A stretch of 64,000 nucleotides of DNA from Pelargonium nanum. Taxonomy: Eukaryota > Streptophyta > Magnoliopsida > Geraniales > Geraniaceae. The notes below the pieces were generated by a model. It made no database searches and was not told the origin of the DNA. It was given only the letters and a program-made list of their open reading frames with translations. Where the stretch lies: NCBI GenBank assembly GCA_036897485.1, contig JAYMTF010000024.1, positions 1-64,000 on the forward strand. The letters run 5' to 3'. This document shows, one piece after another, positions 45,201 through 60,000 of this stretch (its first letter is position 1; each line of letters starts with the position of its first letter). The position numbers were made by a program, and so were the translations under genes.

Positions 45201-48200
45201 ATGAATTATGAAGGGGCCAATCATCAGTGGAAGAGAACCCACTGCCACTGAAGAAGAGAAGAAGCTAAGTACCGAGCGTTCTACAGAACTAAGTGCTAAA
45301 GTAAATCAGGTAAAAGTTTCTAAATGACATCCATTCAACCCTTCTGAGGCCTGTTTGAGATCAATATTAACATTTTCACAACTCATAGTAGTATCTTAAG
45401 CTCATTATCTTTATTTTCTTGGAACCAATGGATGGCTACTGGCTACTGCAAATAGTTACCTTCTGCTGAGATTTTTTTCCACAGCTGACATTTGTCTCCT
45501 TCTACAGTTTATATTGAGGAGGACTAATGCATTACTATCTAATCACTTGCCACCAAAGGTACATCATCTAACTTAATATACATACCGTGATCAATTGTTG
45601 TAGACTGCTAGTTATTTTGCACAAAATATTGTATTATTTTACCAGTTTTGTTATTGAACTGATTGCTTATATTTTAGAGAATATATAGGGTGTACTTGTA
45701 AAATTATATGCACAATATATTCTAGCTCTGTTCTGAGATTTAGAGTTATAAGTTACTCTAGCATTAATTGTATTGTTTGCTATAGACATTAACTAGACCA
45801 CCTCATTAGCTTTAGTTATCCAATACTTAATGCTAAACTTGAATTATCACAAAAGTCCCGACTTTTGTGACATTACTTGATAGTTGATTACTTGGTTTTA
45901 GCAATTTCTGTATTTAAAGTCTCTGAATTGTGAATTGTACTTCTGTTGCAGATTGTTGAAGTTGTTTGTTGCAAGTTGACTCCTCTTCAGAAAGACTTAT
46001 ATAACCATTTTATACAATCCAAAAATGTATTCTCCTTTTCTTATAAACCACCCTATATATTCTGACTCGTGCATACGGTATTTATTGATATGTCTGACTG
46101 GGAACATTGCTATTTATTTGCCTCAAACACAGGTAAAACGAGTGATTACTGAAGATATAAAGCAGTCAAAGATTTTAGCTTATATTACAGCTCTTAAAAA
46201 GTTATGCAATCATCCAAAGGTATACCACATTCAGAACAAAGAAACTATTTTCTTGACATGTCACTTCTGCCCTTAGCATCTTACAGACTTATTCGGTAGA
46301 AAACTTCTTTTAAATATTCTTACTAACAATTCATTGAGATTTTTGGTTGTTATTGGTGTAACTAGAGGCAAGATAATGTGCATTTAAGAATGGATAACAC
46401 AAAGTTGTATCTTTAAATTGTCAATCACCGTTTACAATTCCCTGGATTTATGGGCTAGTGTGTATTGCAGTGTCTAATTACTTACTTTTTTATATTTCCT
46501 ATTTCATTTATGACATGTTTTTTTGCGGAATTAGTTTTTAATTTTAAGAAAGATATCATATGGTGCAGCTTATTTATGATACTATTAAAAGTGGCAGTCC
46601 AGGAACTTCAGGGTTTGAGGACTGTATTCGTTTTTTCCCTCCAGAGATGTTCTCTGGAAGGTAAGCAGTTTTTGTTGTGTATTGTTCTAGCATATTGTAT
46701 TCAACAAACGAGTTCAGTAGCATATTGAATTCAACAAACGAGATCAGGAATTCTAATTCATTGTTTTTGTTAGATCTGGATCTTGGAGTGGTGGTGACGG
46801 AGCTTGGGTTGAGCTCTCAGGGAAAATGCATGTCTTAGCCCGGTTACTGGCACATCTACGCCAGAGAACTGATGACCGAATTGTCCTTGTCTCAAATTAT
46901 ACTCAGGTAATTTTTGTAAGATCTTTTGCTAGTTCTAGTAGCTTAGTGCACTATGAATCTAACCTACCCTCTCGTTGTGTTGGTACATAACACTTACAAT
47001 GAAGTTTCCATCAATAATATATAGGAAATCTATTTGCTTCTATTGTCAATATATGTTGCTTTAGTAATCTATATTTAGCTCATTATTTCTTGATACTAGT
47101 AATTAAGTGCTAAGAACATAGAGGCATAGACCCATCATGTTCTTTGCTTCTAATTGCAGCTTATACTGTTAAACATTACTGGAAACAATAATATTTCCCA
47201 TGAATGATAGCGGATTAGCGGCACTATAGTTAAATTTCTATTTCTTTTGGTAACATGAAGTAACTTATGTTACAGACATTAGACCTCTTTGCTCAATTGT
47301 GTCGCGAAAGAAGATATCCATTCTTGAAACTTGATGGAACTACATCAATCAGTAAAAGACAAAAGCTAGTCAACCAATTTAATGACCCATCAAAGGTATT
47401 CAGCTTTGTTTATCATTTGTATATATACTGGACACCATTTGGGCTTATTTAATCATTAAAAAGCTCCATTGAACATCTTCCAGGATGAGTTTGTTTTCCT
47501 CTTAAGCAGCAAGGCTGGAGGCTGTGGCCTTAATTTGATTGGTGGAAATCGACTGATCTTGTTTGATCCTGATTGGAATCCTGCAAATGATAAACAAGTA
47601 AATTTTCAGGCTCCTTATGTATCTGGAATGTGAGGTAGAGAATATGCATACTGTTATTCTGGGACATTTTTGTGATAATATTCACCTGTTGTTTTGCCTA
47701 AAATAGGCTGCTGCCAGAGTCTGGAGGGATGGGCAAAAGAAGAGAGTATACATTTATAGATTTCTGAGTACCGGAACAATTGAAGAAAAGGTTTTTGATG
47801 TGGCCATATATAAGTTACCATAATAACTATCATTGCCTTCCTCCATTCGTATGATAAAATAATCTGTTATTTGTGTAGGTATACCAGCGACAGATGTCAA
47901 AAGAAGGGCTTCAAAAAGTTATTCAGCAGGAGCAACCAGATAGCATTACAGCACAGGTTGTTGTTATGAGGCATTTCATACTTGTTTATGGTGTTTGCTT
48001 GAAATTTAATACTTTATAATTCTGATGCAGGGGAACTTACTTTCTACCGAAGACTTGCGTGATCTATTCTCATATCATGAACATGTCAGGTATTTTGTTT
48101 CTAAAGTCCTTGATTTATTATATGCATCTCTATGTAGTTGCTTCAAGGTTTAGTGAGAGATTTGGCCAAATGGAAAGATTTTAAGGTTCTGGAATTGCGT

Positions 48201-50023
48201 CTTCATAGTATTTCACATGGTAGAACCCAGAATATACATTTCATAAGCCTTTCGTATTCATAATATGCAACGTTGATACGACTTTACAATATGATTTAGG
48301 CTTTTCTTTTGAAGTTTAGTATCAAATCATTAATGAGGGCTATACTTGTCAATATTATTCTTCCCTTTATAAAGAAAATAGAAAAGAAGATCATGGTTTT
48401 TATTATGCGACATTTTACAATCAGAGAAATAGTTTTTCTTCAGCAGATGTTGGTTTAGATGTATTTGCAAGGCTTGTGGTATTTGATTCGGAAAATTCAA
48501 TCCATGAAAAATCCTTCTTAATCCATTAGGGGAACCCATAATTTTTCTCAGTATCTCTCTTGAAATTGTAAATCTCAGATTCTGAAATCAATAAGAAACT
48601 AGTGTGCCTGAGGACGTATAGGCGATTTTACGTGTCGGTTCATTCTATTCAGATTTGCTTGATTCATTCTCAACAGTATTTTTATTGAAATCGTAGCTAT
48701 TCCTCTATTCTTATCATGTTCTATTTACAATTTTTTTAACACTGTTCTTTAGCCACAACATTTTAAATTTCATGATGTGGTAACTGCAATCATTCCTCAC
48801 AAATGTCTGTTTCAAATTGTGCAATAGGTCTGAAATTCATGAGAACATGAACTGCCTTCGTTGCCAAAATTCTGATGATGGGCCTGAAATTGTTGATGAA
48901 GAGGGAGATAATCTGACAGACAGAAGTTGCCCGGCTGATCAGAAAACATCTGATATAGGTGGATTTGCAGAGATGACTGGGTGCTTACATAATTTAAAGA
49001 ACTCAGAAAAACAGGTTGGCCTTGGTTATATCATTATTTGGATATTTGAGCTTCTGATTTTTTCAATCAGGTGCCTGATCTGATGTATATATTTGATTCA
49101 GGTAGGGACTCCTCTGGAGGAAGATTTGTGTAGTTGGGGGCATCATTTTTTCCCGACATCTGTACCTGATGCTATTTTCCAAGCTTCAGCTGGTGACGAG
49201 GTATGCCAATAATATAAGCTCCATACATAGTTTGAAGTTTGAACTGATGTGTGCTCAATATTTACTGTGACTTTTGAAACTTTGTTATATTACCTATCAA
49301 TAATAAGAACAAGACACAGTAAAGCTTAAGTATGCTTCAGGAACTGGTTCAGATTCATGAGAAAAAGAAGAAACTTGCATTTAAACTTTGATCACATGAA
49401 TTCCCTGTGCGTTACTTGATCCAAGTTGAGAATAGTATGAACAAATTTCACAACTCCAAACTTTTTTTCTTCATGTGAAAGCTAAGCTCTTCCATTTTCA
49501 TTTTCACTTCATTGTATGAATCTGTTGTGCTGATTGATAACTGTTTCTGAATTCCAATTTGCTTGTCTACTCAGCGATCCTCTTGAGACTCTACGATGCA
49601 TAACAAAACACGAGACTATGTATTCCACATTATTTTACCTCGGTTTGAGACATAGAGCTCAAGTCTGAATGTTAGCATTTTTCATGTTGTTTTCAGGTCT
49701 CATTTGTTTTTACAAACCAAGTAGATGGGAAGCTTGTACCAGTTGAACCTGTATGCCCAAAGACACAGAGACTGGCAGTAATTGAGAGCAGCAGCAACTC
49801 CAGTTTGAAGGAAAAGTTGTTGTCAAAGTATCAGAAACCAAAATCATCTCTTTCTTTTGACAGAAATTGTATTCCACCAACAACTAAAGGAGCAAGAACT
49901 TCAAAAGCTGGACTGCATTTACCATCTAAATCTAAATTTACTGTCTCTCTTCAAAATCGATTACCCCTAAAAAGATTGTATCCTAATTCTGTAGATTGTG
50001 ATAATGATGATGATTTTAGGTGA
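42213..50023 (+). CDS. RAD54: RAD54 homologous-recombination DNA translocase (SWI2/SNF2)
   Basis: Twenty-one exons in phase: 42213-42397, 42800-43180, 43674-43760, 43838-44078, 44146-44271, 44375-44431, 44523-44609, 45214-45309, 45508-45558, 45952-46026, 46133-46219, 46569-46660, 46774-46906, 47276-47395, 47484-47597, 47707-47790, 47879-47956, 48031-48089, 48828-49014, 49102-49200, 49697-50023; 921 residues (Arabidopsis RAD54 is about 910). Acidic N terminus, then ATPase motifs: DDMGLGKT (Walker A, split by intron 3), CDEAHRLKN (DEAH), LLSGTPMQ, and in the second RecA lobe [21 protein letters not shown] and [10 protein letters not shown] (motif VI). The C-terminal SWGHHFFP and [19 protein letters not shown] segments are RAD54-specific. 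It acts in the nucleus with RAD51 to promote strand exchange and chromatin remodelling. It appears complete and functional. Confidence 0.96.
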
Positions 50024-51088
50024 GTCTATATGATATGATACAATCTTTTATAGTTTTTGTGCTGATAAGTTGCCCAGATTTACCAAATTGGGTAAAAAAG
50101 ATGAGTTGATACAGAATATATCCAGATCTAGCTTCGGAAAGTGAACTTTTTTACTTGAACAAGTTACCTTTTTTTCTACGATTTACTGTAAAGAAAAGGG
50201 TCTCAAACCCGAGTCCTCGAGTTTAGACCCAAGCTGATGGGTTCTTGGAGAAGAAAATAGGTGTCTGTTCATGTTTCAACTTAACCAAAACAGCTTCATC
50301 AAATTTCAAGACAACATAAGTTGAACCATAAAGCCACAGCAATTACCAATAACTGGATTCATCAGTGGAGTGTTCCTATTATCTGGAAATTGCTAAACAA
50401 TACAAATTCAAGCACATCTGATTTGGAAACAAGACTGGATGATTATGTACAACTCGCAAAATTACAAAGCTGATCGAGCCATTGCAATTACAAAGCTCAT
50501 CTATAGTGTCCACAAAAACTCTAAGCGCTAATGGATATTTACACTTCATACAAACTGTGACTTCCATTGCATATTGAAACACTACACAAAATTACCGTCT
50601 TGTCTCATTTCGACTTTGACGGGAAAGAATCAGTTTCATGTTTGGTTACTGTACATCTGCAATCAACCAACAAGTAGATTGAGCTTATCAGTTTCTGAAA
50701 ATCAAGTCTTTTATCTCTAAAATGCCCACTAACAAACTATATAATAGTTGTACAAATATTTTCCTGCACGACTACGAGTAAACGTACCCATTCACTTAAT
50801 ATTATATGAAATACTACTAAACCACGATTCCCTACCATATAAAAACATATTTGACAATAACTTCTGGCATGTATAAGAAGCTTGACTCACATTATACATG
50901 TGCATTCACATCAAACAGCAAGTGCTCGTCAGTGCCGTCTTCTGGTGGGGAGAACAGGAGTTTGATCCTCTGCATGAGTCAGATAATATAGTTTATAAAT
51001 GTAGTACAAGGCATCATATATGTACAGGAGAATTTTAGATCTATATGGGTAGGAGATACAATACTTGCTAAAAATCGTGTCATTATAT
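50024..51088. other. Convergent spacer between RAD54 and ATG2
   Basis: About 1.07 kb between two converging stop codons, holding both 3' UTRs. A tRNA-B-box-like phrase (GAGTTTGATCCTC) occurs near 50,957-50,969 but without other SINE features. Nothing else recognised. Confidence 0.5.
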
Positions 51089-54000
51089 CTATTCCTGAGG
51101 CTGAGAAGGACCCAAATATTTCTCCATGGACTCTTTCTTACGTTCAGGATCAAGGCTGCAAGAGTATTAACAAATTGTTTCACAGATACATTAAGATATG
51201 CTGAGAGCAAATTATGTAAGATCAAGTAAAATAATATTAAAAAATAGAACCGACCTATTTCTGAACCCAAGAAGAGCATAATGTGCAGCACTCATACAAG
51301 CAGAAGCGGGAGCAATAGCAGCTGCCGGAACTGCTCGAACAGCCGTTGCCAAAGCAGACCCAACACTGGCTCCACGCTGATATCTCTTCAAGGGAGTTCG
51401 AACTAAAGCTGAAGCAGTTTTCCCCAGCCCATCACTAAGACTTTCGTATGCCTGTCAAATTATTTTTATTAGTATTGGAAGGAGCACCATAGGAATTCTT
51501 TTTTTCATGGATCAGTGCCTAGGGAGGACAGAAAGAAAAATAAAATATGAACATGTATTAATAACCTAAGACAGAGAATTTTATATTCACCTGTTGAAGG
51601 CCTTGTTGGGCGTCTTTGGGTTGGTTAGATCTTATGTTTGCCTTAGTTCTGGCCTGAAGCGCCGATGGTACAGAAGGTGGAACTGTAGCAAGAATGTATT
51701 CTGCCTGGAGTAAAATGTCATGAGCCCCTGCGGCCAGATGTACCCCAAGCCCAATAGCTTCAAGTGAAATACTTCTAAGAAATGCAATTGTACCTAGATA
51801 TAAATTCGCTCTGACGTCATTACACGTCTAAAGGTGCAATAAAAAAAGTGAAAAGGACAAAAAAAGGACACCTTAAACAGATACTATAACGGGACAACCT
51901 TCTTCAAATAAAAGTACAGCTACTGATACAACTTGTTCAACTATCCAGAAAACAAACAAATAAAAACTAGTCCTAGAAGTAGGTGAAATCTGAAAGGTAA
52001 CCCTTAAATATGCTAAAGAAATTATGAGTAAAATCCATCAAAATTCTTATTGCAGAAAATTCTAATTTTCATTGTCCTCTATGTTCATGTTTGTATTAAG
52101 TCCACTATGACCAAGGAAATAGCCTACCAATTATAGTTTACCTCTTTGCATTCCCTTTAGCAATCTGCCATCCCTTCGATAACTCTCAACTGGCAAAGTA
52201 ACCAGCTTTGCAGCACCAGTGCCAACAGCAACCAATGATCGGATAGTAGGAAGGCCTTTCAAAACTTTATGAATCTATAGATACATTAAAATGAATGCTC
52301 AGTACCTTACAAGACAACCAACAAAATATTGCCATTCACCAAACATACTGTAAATGAATAGAAGACCTGATTTTGCGAAATATCTTCCAACCATTCCCCT
52401 ATGATTGTCTCACATACACTGCTCCAACCATAGATTCCAACAGCGTGAACATGCTTGAGCTGTAGCTCAACTCCCTGTATCAAAAGTTAGTTAAATGTAT
52501 CAGAACACTAATTTCGCCATCCAATCAAAAGCACCTCTTTGTACCCAAGACAGTGAAAGAAACCAAAATAGTCTAGTGGACCAATCCAATGATATATTTT
52601 CAAGGAGAACAAAAAGAATATGCAAGGGTAGCTATTTATATCAGAAGGGACATAATAAGATGATGAGGAATTTATATTGATAGAATTACCTGAGACTGTT
52701 TTGCAATTCTCTAATGCATATTATGTTATCATGGAGTTGATCAATATCTATGTATTTTCTACTAAATACTTTTGGGAATGACCAAATCTAATGCCTGTAT
52801 ATCATGTAAACTTGGCACTTCACTCCAAAATCCTTGACATTCAAGCAAGCCTGGTTAACAAAAGTTTGGAATGCACCATTATGTATGCAATATGCTTATC
52901 ACACTAGATCACTTCTCATTTATACTAAAGTAAAGCATTACAGGTAGATCATTTTATATTTAACATGGAAAACCCAGATTTTTCATGACACAATTGAACC
53001 TACCACCGTCTTAGAAATGTACATATGGCTCTGAACCTTTTACCACCCAAAGAAAGTATCAGAGCCAGCCACAACGTAACAACTTAGAACTTAAAAAAGA
53101 ATCCCGTTTTATGAGTTAAACTGAGCTTGCAAGCACAAATAATTTAAGTTGATTGATAAAGACCAAAACTCTAACAAGGTTAAATGAATAGAGTATTTAC
53201 CTTCCAAGGAACAAGATTAACAAGTTCTACATATTTCCCGCCTCCTAGTGCTACTAGATCAACATGACGGGGACTGTAGTCCACCCGAACAAGAACAGGC
53301 CATATATCAAACTTCTGAAACAAAATTGAGTTTATAACAGTAAATAGATCTGACTAAATAAGAAACAGACGAAGGAACAAATTAATATGAAAAGTTATTC
53401 ATAAACAAATGTAATAGCTGTACCTTAAATGTTAAAGTAGAACCATGCATCCATCATAAAGCCAAAATTTCACAATCAAATATGCAGTGGAGAAGGAAGG
53501 GAAAGACAAACAATTGAAGATTGGCTTTTTATTTGTCAAGTATAAAAACTATGTGAAGATAATATTCATTTTTATTTGGTCAAAAAGCAGGTCATAATAC
53601 ACACACATATAAAGATATGCATGAACAACTCTAAATGCAACTTGAAAGCTGATTAAGATGCAAGAAGAGTTATGAAAAAAGGTTGATGAAGATGCAGGTA
53701 ATCTGAAGAAACACAAGTGATGAAGATGCAGGAAGAACTAAGAAAAAAATTGATACACAAAACAAATTCATCATCACTTGCCTGAAAATAAGGAAGCAAG
53801 GCTTCCTCTGCAATGTTATTTTTTGTTGCTGACAATACTGAACCACATGAATCCTGGTGATGACCTGGGCACTGGTCAGCTGGCAAGCTTTTTGGCCCGA
53901 AAAAGCTGATGAGAAAATCAAGGTGGGACTGGTGAAGATGCAATAGTATAGGAAGCAAAGCAATGCGTAACCTGAAAAAAAAATTGAAGAATTAGCAGCC

Positions 54001-57000
54001 AGGTAGGACCACTGTTCATTTTTAAGCATTCACAGCTGTGGATCTAAAAAAACTGGTAGTCTTGATCCAAACCTCTTTGGAACTGGTTATCAAATAGAGC
54101 CTAGGTTCACACAATTTTTTTGATCTATTTCTTTTTAATCAGAAACTTAGGTTTGCTCATACTTCCTATCAGCCTAAAGAAAATTTAAACTGGATACCAA
54201 ATACTTTGTATCGGTCTATCGGATAACTACAATTTAGGCTAGATACTAATCCCCCACTTAGACACACAAGCATGGCATTCTGGTTCTGAATCTACTGATA
54301 CAATAGCTCACATCTTCTGGAATTGATATAGAATCAGGAAGATCCATCATCCACTTATATACACACACTTATCATGGTACTTACATTCGTTCTTCTTTTT
54401 AATGAAGTCCGCGACTGCACGTTTCTAAATTTCAGAACCAGGGGCTAATGTTGAAGAGGAAGGTCGGGAACTTATTAGCTACATATGAGATAATAGGGAT
54501 TTGTTTTCTAACCGTCAGTAAAGATAGACTCTAGCTATTACCCATTAGTCAAGTAAAATCACTCAAAAGCTCCAATTTTAAAAGAATAATGTATAAGCAA
54601 GTGTTCTCCAACCTTGAGGCTTGGCTCCTCTGAGGCAAACTTTAGAAGAACTCAAATGTTCAAAATAAAAAATAAAATAAAACGTGAATCATACCGATAC
54701 TCCTCAAGAGGCGATAGAGGATCTGGTCTGACAGCTTCTAAGTCAAGCTTGATCCCTTTTGAAGAGGATTCCCTTGGATGATCTCTTGAAAGATAATACC
54801 CAAGCACCTTTTAGACAAAAGAAAAAGAGTCAGTTCCAGTCTGCGTAAGAGAAAGGTAAAACATATTTAAGGACCAGAATTTCACTTACCAGTTTCCAAG
54901 GTGCATCTTTGCTTTTGTCATATAAATGAAAATCTTTAACTGAAAGAGAAAGCTTAGATGCACATATGCTACCAACTGGAAAGACTTCGTACTTGAACTC
55001 CATCCCAGATAACGCAAGTTCCAGGCATACATCTGAATCCCTTCCACGAACATTGATAGAATGCTCACCATTTTTTGTAGTCTTGCGCCAATCAGAACCA
55101 GCATACATTCGCCATCTAACATTAACATTCTTAATAAGAACACGTCCATTGGAAGGTAGCTTACCTTCTACAAATTGTTTCAAGCTAGGCTTTATCATTT
55201 CAGGAATATGGTTCTCTACTATTCTCAAAGAGGAATCTCCATACCATCCACTATCTTTTCTTCCTAGATCTCCAGTCCCCACATTCCTAGATTTGCATGG
55301 TGGCAGTTTGCCAGATAAAGTTTCTGATAATGGGCCTAGCTCCGATAAACAATAGCCTTCAATTAATTCTGAATAGCAACCTTTCTGGTCAAAGGAGGTT
55401 TGAATATCTTCCGATTCTATGGCAGGTACTGAACCATTGAAAGATAGTTCAGGAGAGAACACCTCAGGAGTATCAATACTTAAGTACGACTCTCCAAGAA
55501 GGGCTTCATCAAGTAACATATGGAGCTCGGGTTCAGAAGAATCACTTTGCCAGTTCTGCATTCCTACGACATGAAATGCATCTTCACATATCTCATCCAT
55601 CAAACCAACCACCCCAAGTGTACTCTCCATATCTACACAAGTACTCACTTGAGAAGTTGCTGGAGAAGCACCAGTACTAAAGTTTCCAGTTTCATCATAA
55701 AAATTGTCTCTCTCTTGTGCTTGCTGAGAATTATTCCACCTAGTCTGCAAGTGCAGAAGTGTTTCTTCCAAATCAGGAGCGAAAAACTGTTGGAGTTGAG
55801 CAATCAAACGAATTAGACCAGACGTTGTGTCATGGCAAGTCTCCAGTTCAATGTGAGATTTAGACAACTCTAACTCCCATAGAAGGCCACTCTTACCATT
55901 ATCTCTAAAAATTGCTTCCATGTGTGCCAAACGAGCAACTTTAACAAAGCCAACCCTACGAAGATAATCAATGCTATAAGTGCCACCAAGATTCTCAGGC
56001 TCGGACACTGCACAAATGAGAAGCCCTAAATCTTGCACTCCAATTTTGTAATCATTTTCTACAGAATCTACTATGGCTGTATTTGTAAGATTCAAAGAAG
56101 ATGCAGCTAAGAGACAACCGATATACTGCTCATGCATATCTTCTTTGGTGTTACTTGAACCATACTTAGAATCAATAACTACATTGCTGACCGCTAAATT
56201 CTTAAAGCGGGGCTCATAACTCAAACCGATATCGACCAAGTTAAGGTTAAATGAAGCTCCACCAGATGCACTGGGACCCCCCTTCTGTGAACTACTATAA
56301 GCTGCCTGATCAACTTCAGCAGGAGGTAAACTGAAAAAAGAGATAATTTCATCCAACCAATCCAAACGACCACCGACAGCAACAATTGTACCACCTCTGA
56401 TAGTTACAGAGGTAAAAGCATGGGTGCTCTCTGGGTCCCACAGATGTACAATGTCAGAACCAGCCAACCTCGAAGATGATGCATTTACACCTTCTCCATC
56501 ACCGCGGTTCATAGTAGAATTGCTACTAGAGATGAGAAGTTCATCTGATACCCCCGTAATGGAACCACACAATTTTCCCTCACCGTGGGCTAACCAAAAA
56601 AAACTGGCATCTCTAATTCCTCCAATATTTGAGACGGAAAGAAGTTCAAATTTCTTAACTTTTAGTTTCAAATAATGCCATGATCCAGGAAGTTCACTCT
56701 GTATTGAGCTTTTGATATTCTCCTTTGCATTGAGGTTGATTAAAATTTCTACAGAATCACATTCCACCAGGATTGATGCTTGCGACAGACAAGATTCTTC
56801 CCTTAAGTCAACGGCATAATGGCTTCCACGTGCAAACCCATTTATTATCTGATCTAAAAGACAATGCAAACTTATATATTGGGAACATCCTAAATTGATA
56901 GAAACTGGAGATATATTAACATGAATGAAGAATGCAGAGCTTAGAATCATCTCCTGCCGGCTACGCATGTATAAATCTTCCAAATCTTTTGTACTAGTAA

Positions 57001-60000
57001 CAGAGGCAAACTCGTAATCTTTTCCAACAAATTTTCGACTGCTCTTTGACTCTTTTGATGTAGCTAAAGCCTTAGCTCTCTTTGCTATCCAAGGACCAGT
57101 TACAGGACCCTCCTGCCAAAGCATGCTGAGAGAGAGACCATCCATTCTACTGGCAGCAGACAGAACATTTTGAGCAAAAAATTTCTGTCTATTCAGTCCT
57201 CTGGAATTTGTTTCAAAACCATCTCTACTTGCAGAAGTTACTAAATAAATGTCCGGATTACCAATATTAAAATGAAGAGATCGTGTGGCTGTCGAAGAAT
57301 GCCTTTCCTGCAACTTCACATCTGAAACAGGATTAGCATCTTGAGTTATTTCCTTGTTCAAAGTCGATGGCGAAGAAAAATCGAGAGCAATGAATTGATC
57401 CCACAGTGAGTAGCCTCTAAGATTTTCATCACTTTCAAAAGGAAAACATAAAATCACCCTTGCATCAGGGACTACTATGTTACCCTGCAGACTTTCTGAT
57501 GGAGACAATGCTCTAACACGAAGTCCAGAACCTCTTTTGGTGCTCTCACGAGATGAGACATGCTTCTTACTTAAGGCTTCAGATGGAAATTTATTCATAT
57601 CAACACATTTTCCAACTTCTTTCAAAAGATTCAATAACAGATCTATCAACTGGAAGTTCACCCAGAGAAGGAATGGAGGCAATTTCAAAGAGAATGATGT
57701 TGGCCCCGTTAAACTACCATCTGCGGAAGATGAATTCACAATGAATTGGCAATGAGTGACTCCCGAAGTTCTAAGCAATGGGATTTTCACTGCCTCGCCG
57801 AATGGAAAATCTACAGCATCCAACTCTTTTGAATTAAACAAATCAGGATCCTCAGCAGATGAGGCAAAGGTGGGGAGAGCAGATTGAACTTCAGCTTGCA
57901 GAGATTCCATGAAAAGATTTAAATGATGAATATTATCACTAAAAGTCCCTAAACCAAAGTCCATGGCATCATTTTCATCTCTTAAGTAGTCAGTGACTTC
58001 AATGTACTTCACTGTTCCTACAAATTTTACATCTCGAGGACATACCTGTTGATCTTACAATATGTTGAGTTAGCATAAAGGTTATCACGCACAAAGACAA
58101 TAGTAGACCAGAGAGTAAATGAGAAAAAAGAACCTCAAACACAAGTATTACCTGCAAAGAAAGAACCATGTTTCCAAATTCTGCACCCAGATAATGAACT
58201 TGGGCACCTCCACAATTCTGGTCACCCTTCATCTCACAAAAATGCTTGTGGTTTTTATCATGGAAGCAGAACACTATAGAAATTCCAGCAATGGTTGCTT
58301 TGAGATTGGTTTCAGCATGCTGCTGTTCTGTACACATGAAAAGCATGATTTCACTCAAACTACTGAGATGCTTCCAAAACTACGTAATATCTTTGCACAT
58401 GATTTACAAGGATAGACTTCGGTCAATGTAGTGAGGATGTTATGGTCATCTATGACCTTGGCAGGTAATTCTATTTAATACTAACAAACAAATGAAGCCA
58501 TTTGACTGCCTGGATAAAAAAAAATGGTGCATTGCTTGTCACACAGATGTCTTGCACGAATACAAAACACTGAAGAACTTTAACATGAAAAACAGTGGCA
58601 AAGTTGTAAGGAAACCTACAAAGTCTACAAAGTAGGAAGTCAATATGGGACTTACATAGGTTGATCTTAATAAATTTGAATTTTAGACTATCTAAGATAG
58701 TAACAAAAAGGGATGTGTATTACTAGTTGATATTCAAAGGTAATGGAATGTTGTTTTATGTCATCTTTCTCAGTGTTTCCTCCTTTTAGTGGCATCTTGT
58801 CCTCATTAATACACTCCCTAAGCAATTAACAAAATTTCTTCTTTTTATATAAAAAATAACTATTATGGATGCAAACCCCTTTCAAATACAGACATTGCCC
58901 TCTTTGTTTACAATTGAATAAAAGCTCATTATAGTTTTACCTTATAACACATTTTATACTTATCATTTAAGTATTCATCTTACCTTTTTGCTTTCGGATT
59001 CTGATACTATTTTAGGACTGATCAAACTAAGCAGGTATCTCTTTTATACACTTCTATATGTGACTATGCGAGTTTCACTCCTCACAATGTTCCCTAATAA
59101 TTTTTTACAAACCATAAATCCAGGGGGAATAAGAGAGAATGCGAAGATACACACATACCAGAGGGAATATGCAAAGATCCAGAAGCAAGGTTGGATGCAG
59201 CAGTTATTGCACTGAAAACAGAGCAAGTCCAGTTCCACATCCCACTGCTCCCTAAAGCTGATTGGGAATTCCTCATCTCATCGAAACATTCAAAAAACTG
59301 GTCCACGCTGCACACAGTCAAAGACATGTCAGACTAGGTAAGTGTAACATTATTTGTACTACATACATGGCTCACAGTGAAAATTTAAACAAGGAATATA
59401 GATGTGTAAACGTCTAATTTAATCTCAAGGCGTGCAGTGCTTTGTATTAGTTGATGCAATGATAAAGTGACACATCAGTGAAAATTGAAAATAAAGCATA
59501 GGCACAAAAAACTTGTTATACTTATTTTTTTTGTACTTGTCACAGATTTGTTAATCTTTCAAGTTTCAACACTTGAGAAGGGTAGAAGGATATAATATGC
59601 TAAATATGTTGAAAGGAAAATCAATCACAGTCTCATTCAGAACATATATCTGGAAAATGCAATTATACAAAACCCAATATCTATCTAAAAGTCTATAATT
59701 GAATTACTGCTTTTTTATATTATCTATTATCTATTTTCTCCTTTTTTATTTTTGTTTTATACCTTCTTTCTTCAGTCAGGTGGAAAGAGATAGTAGACTG
59801 ACAACAACAAAAGAAAATTATAATGCTAATCAGCTTAAGAAGTCTTTGATGAGGGTAAAAGCACAAAAAATATACTAACCTCGCCCCAAAATCAAGTTCT
59901 TCTCCGATACCATTTCTCTTGTCTTTGTTGAAGTCAACTGGTACCCAATCAGATATAAGATGTGACCCGGGTAGCATATCTTCAGTTACTGATTCTTGCC

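Noticed and set aside
59720-59879. Extension of ATG2 exon 2 past 59,880
   Set aside because: It continues into intron sequence without ATG2 similarity; the GTTAGT donor at 59,880 restores phase with exon 3.
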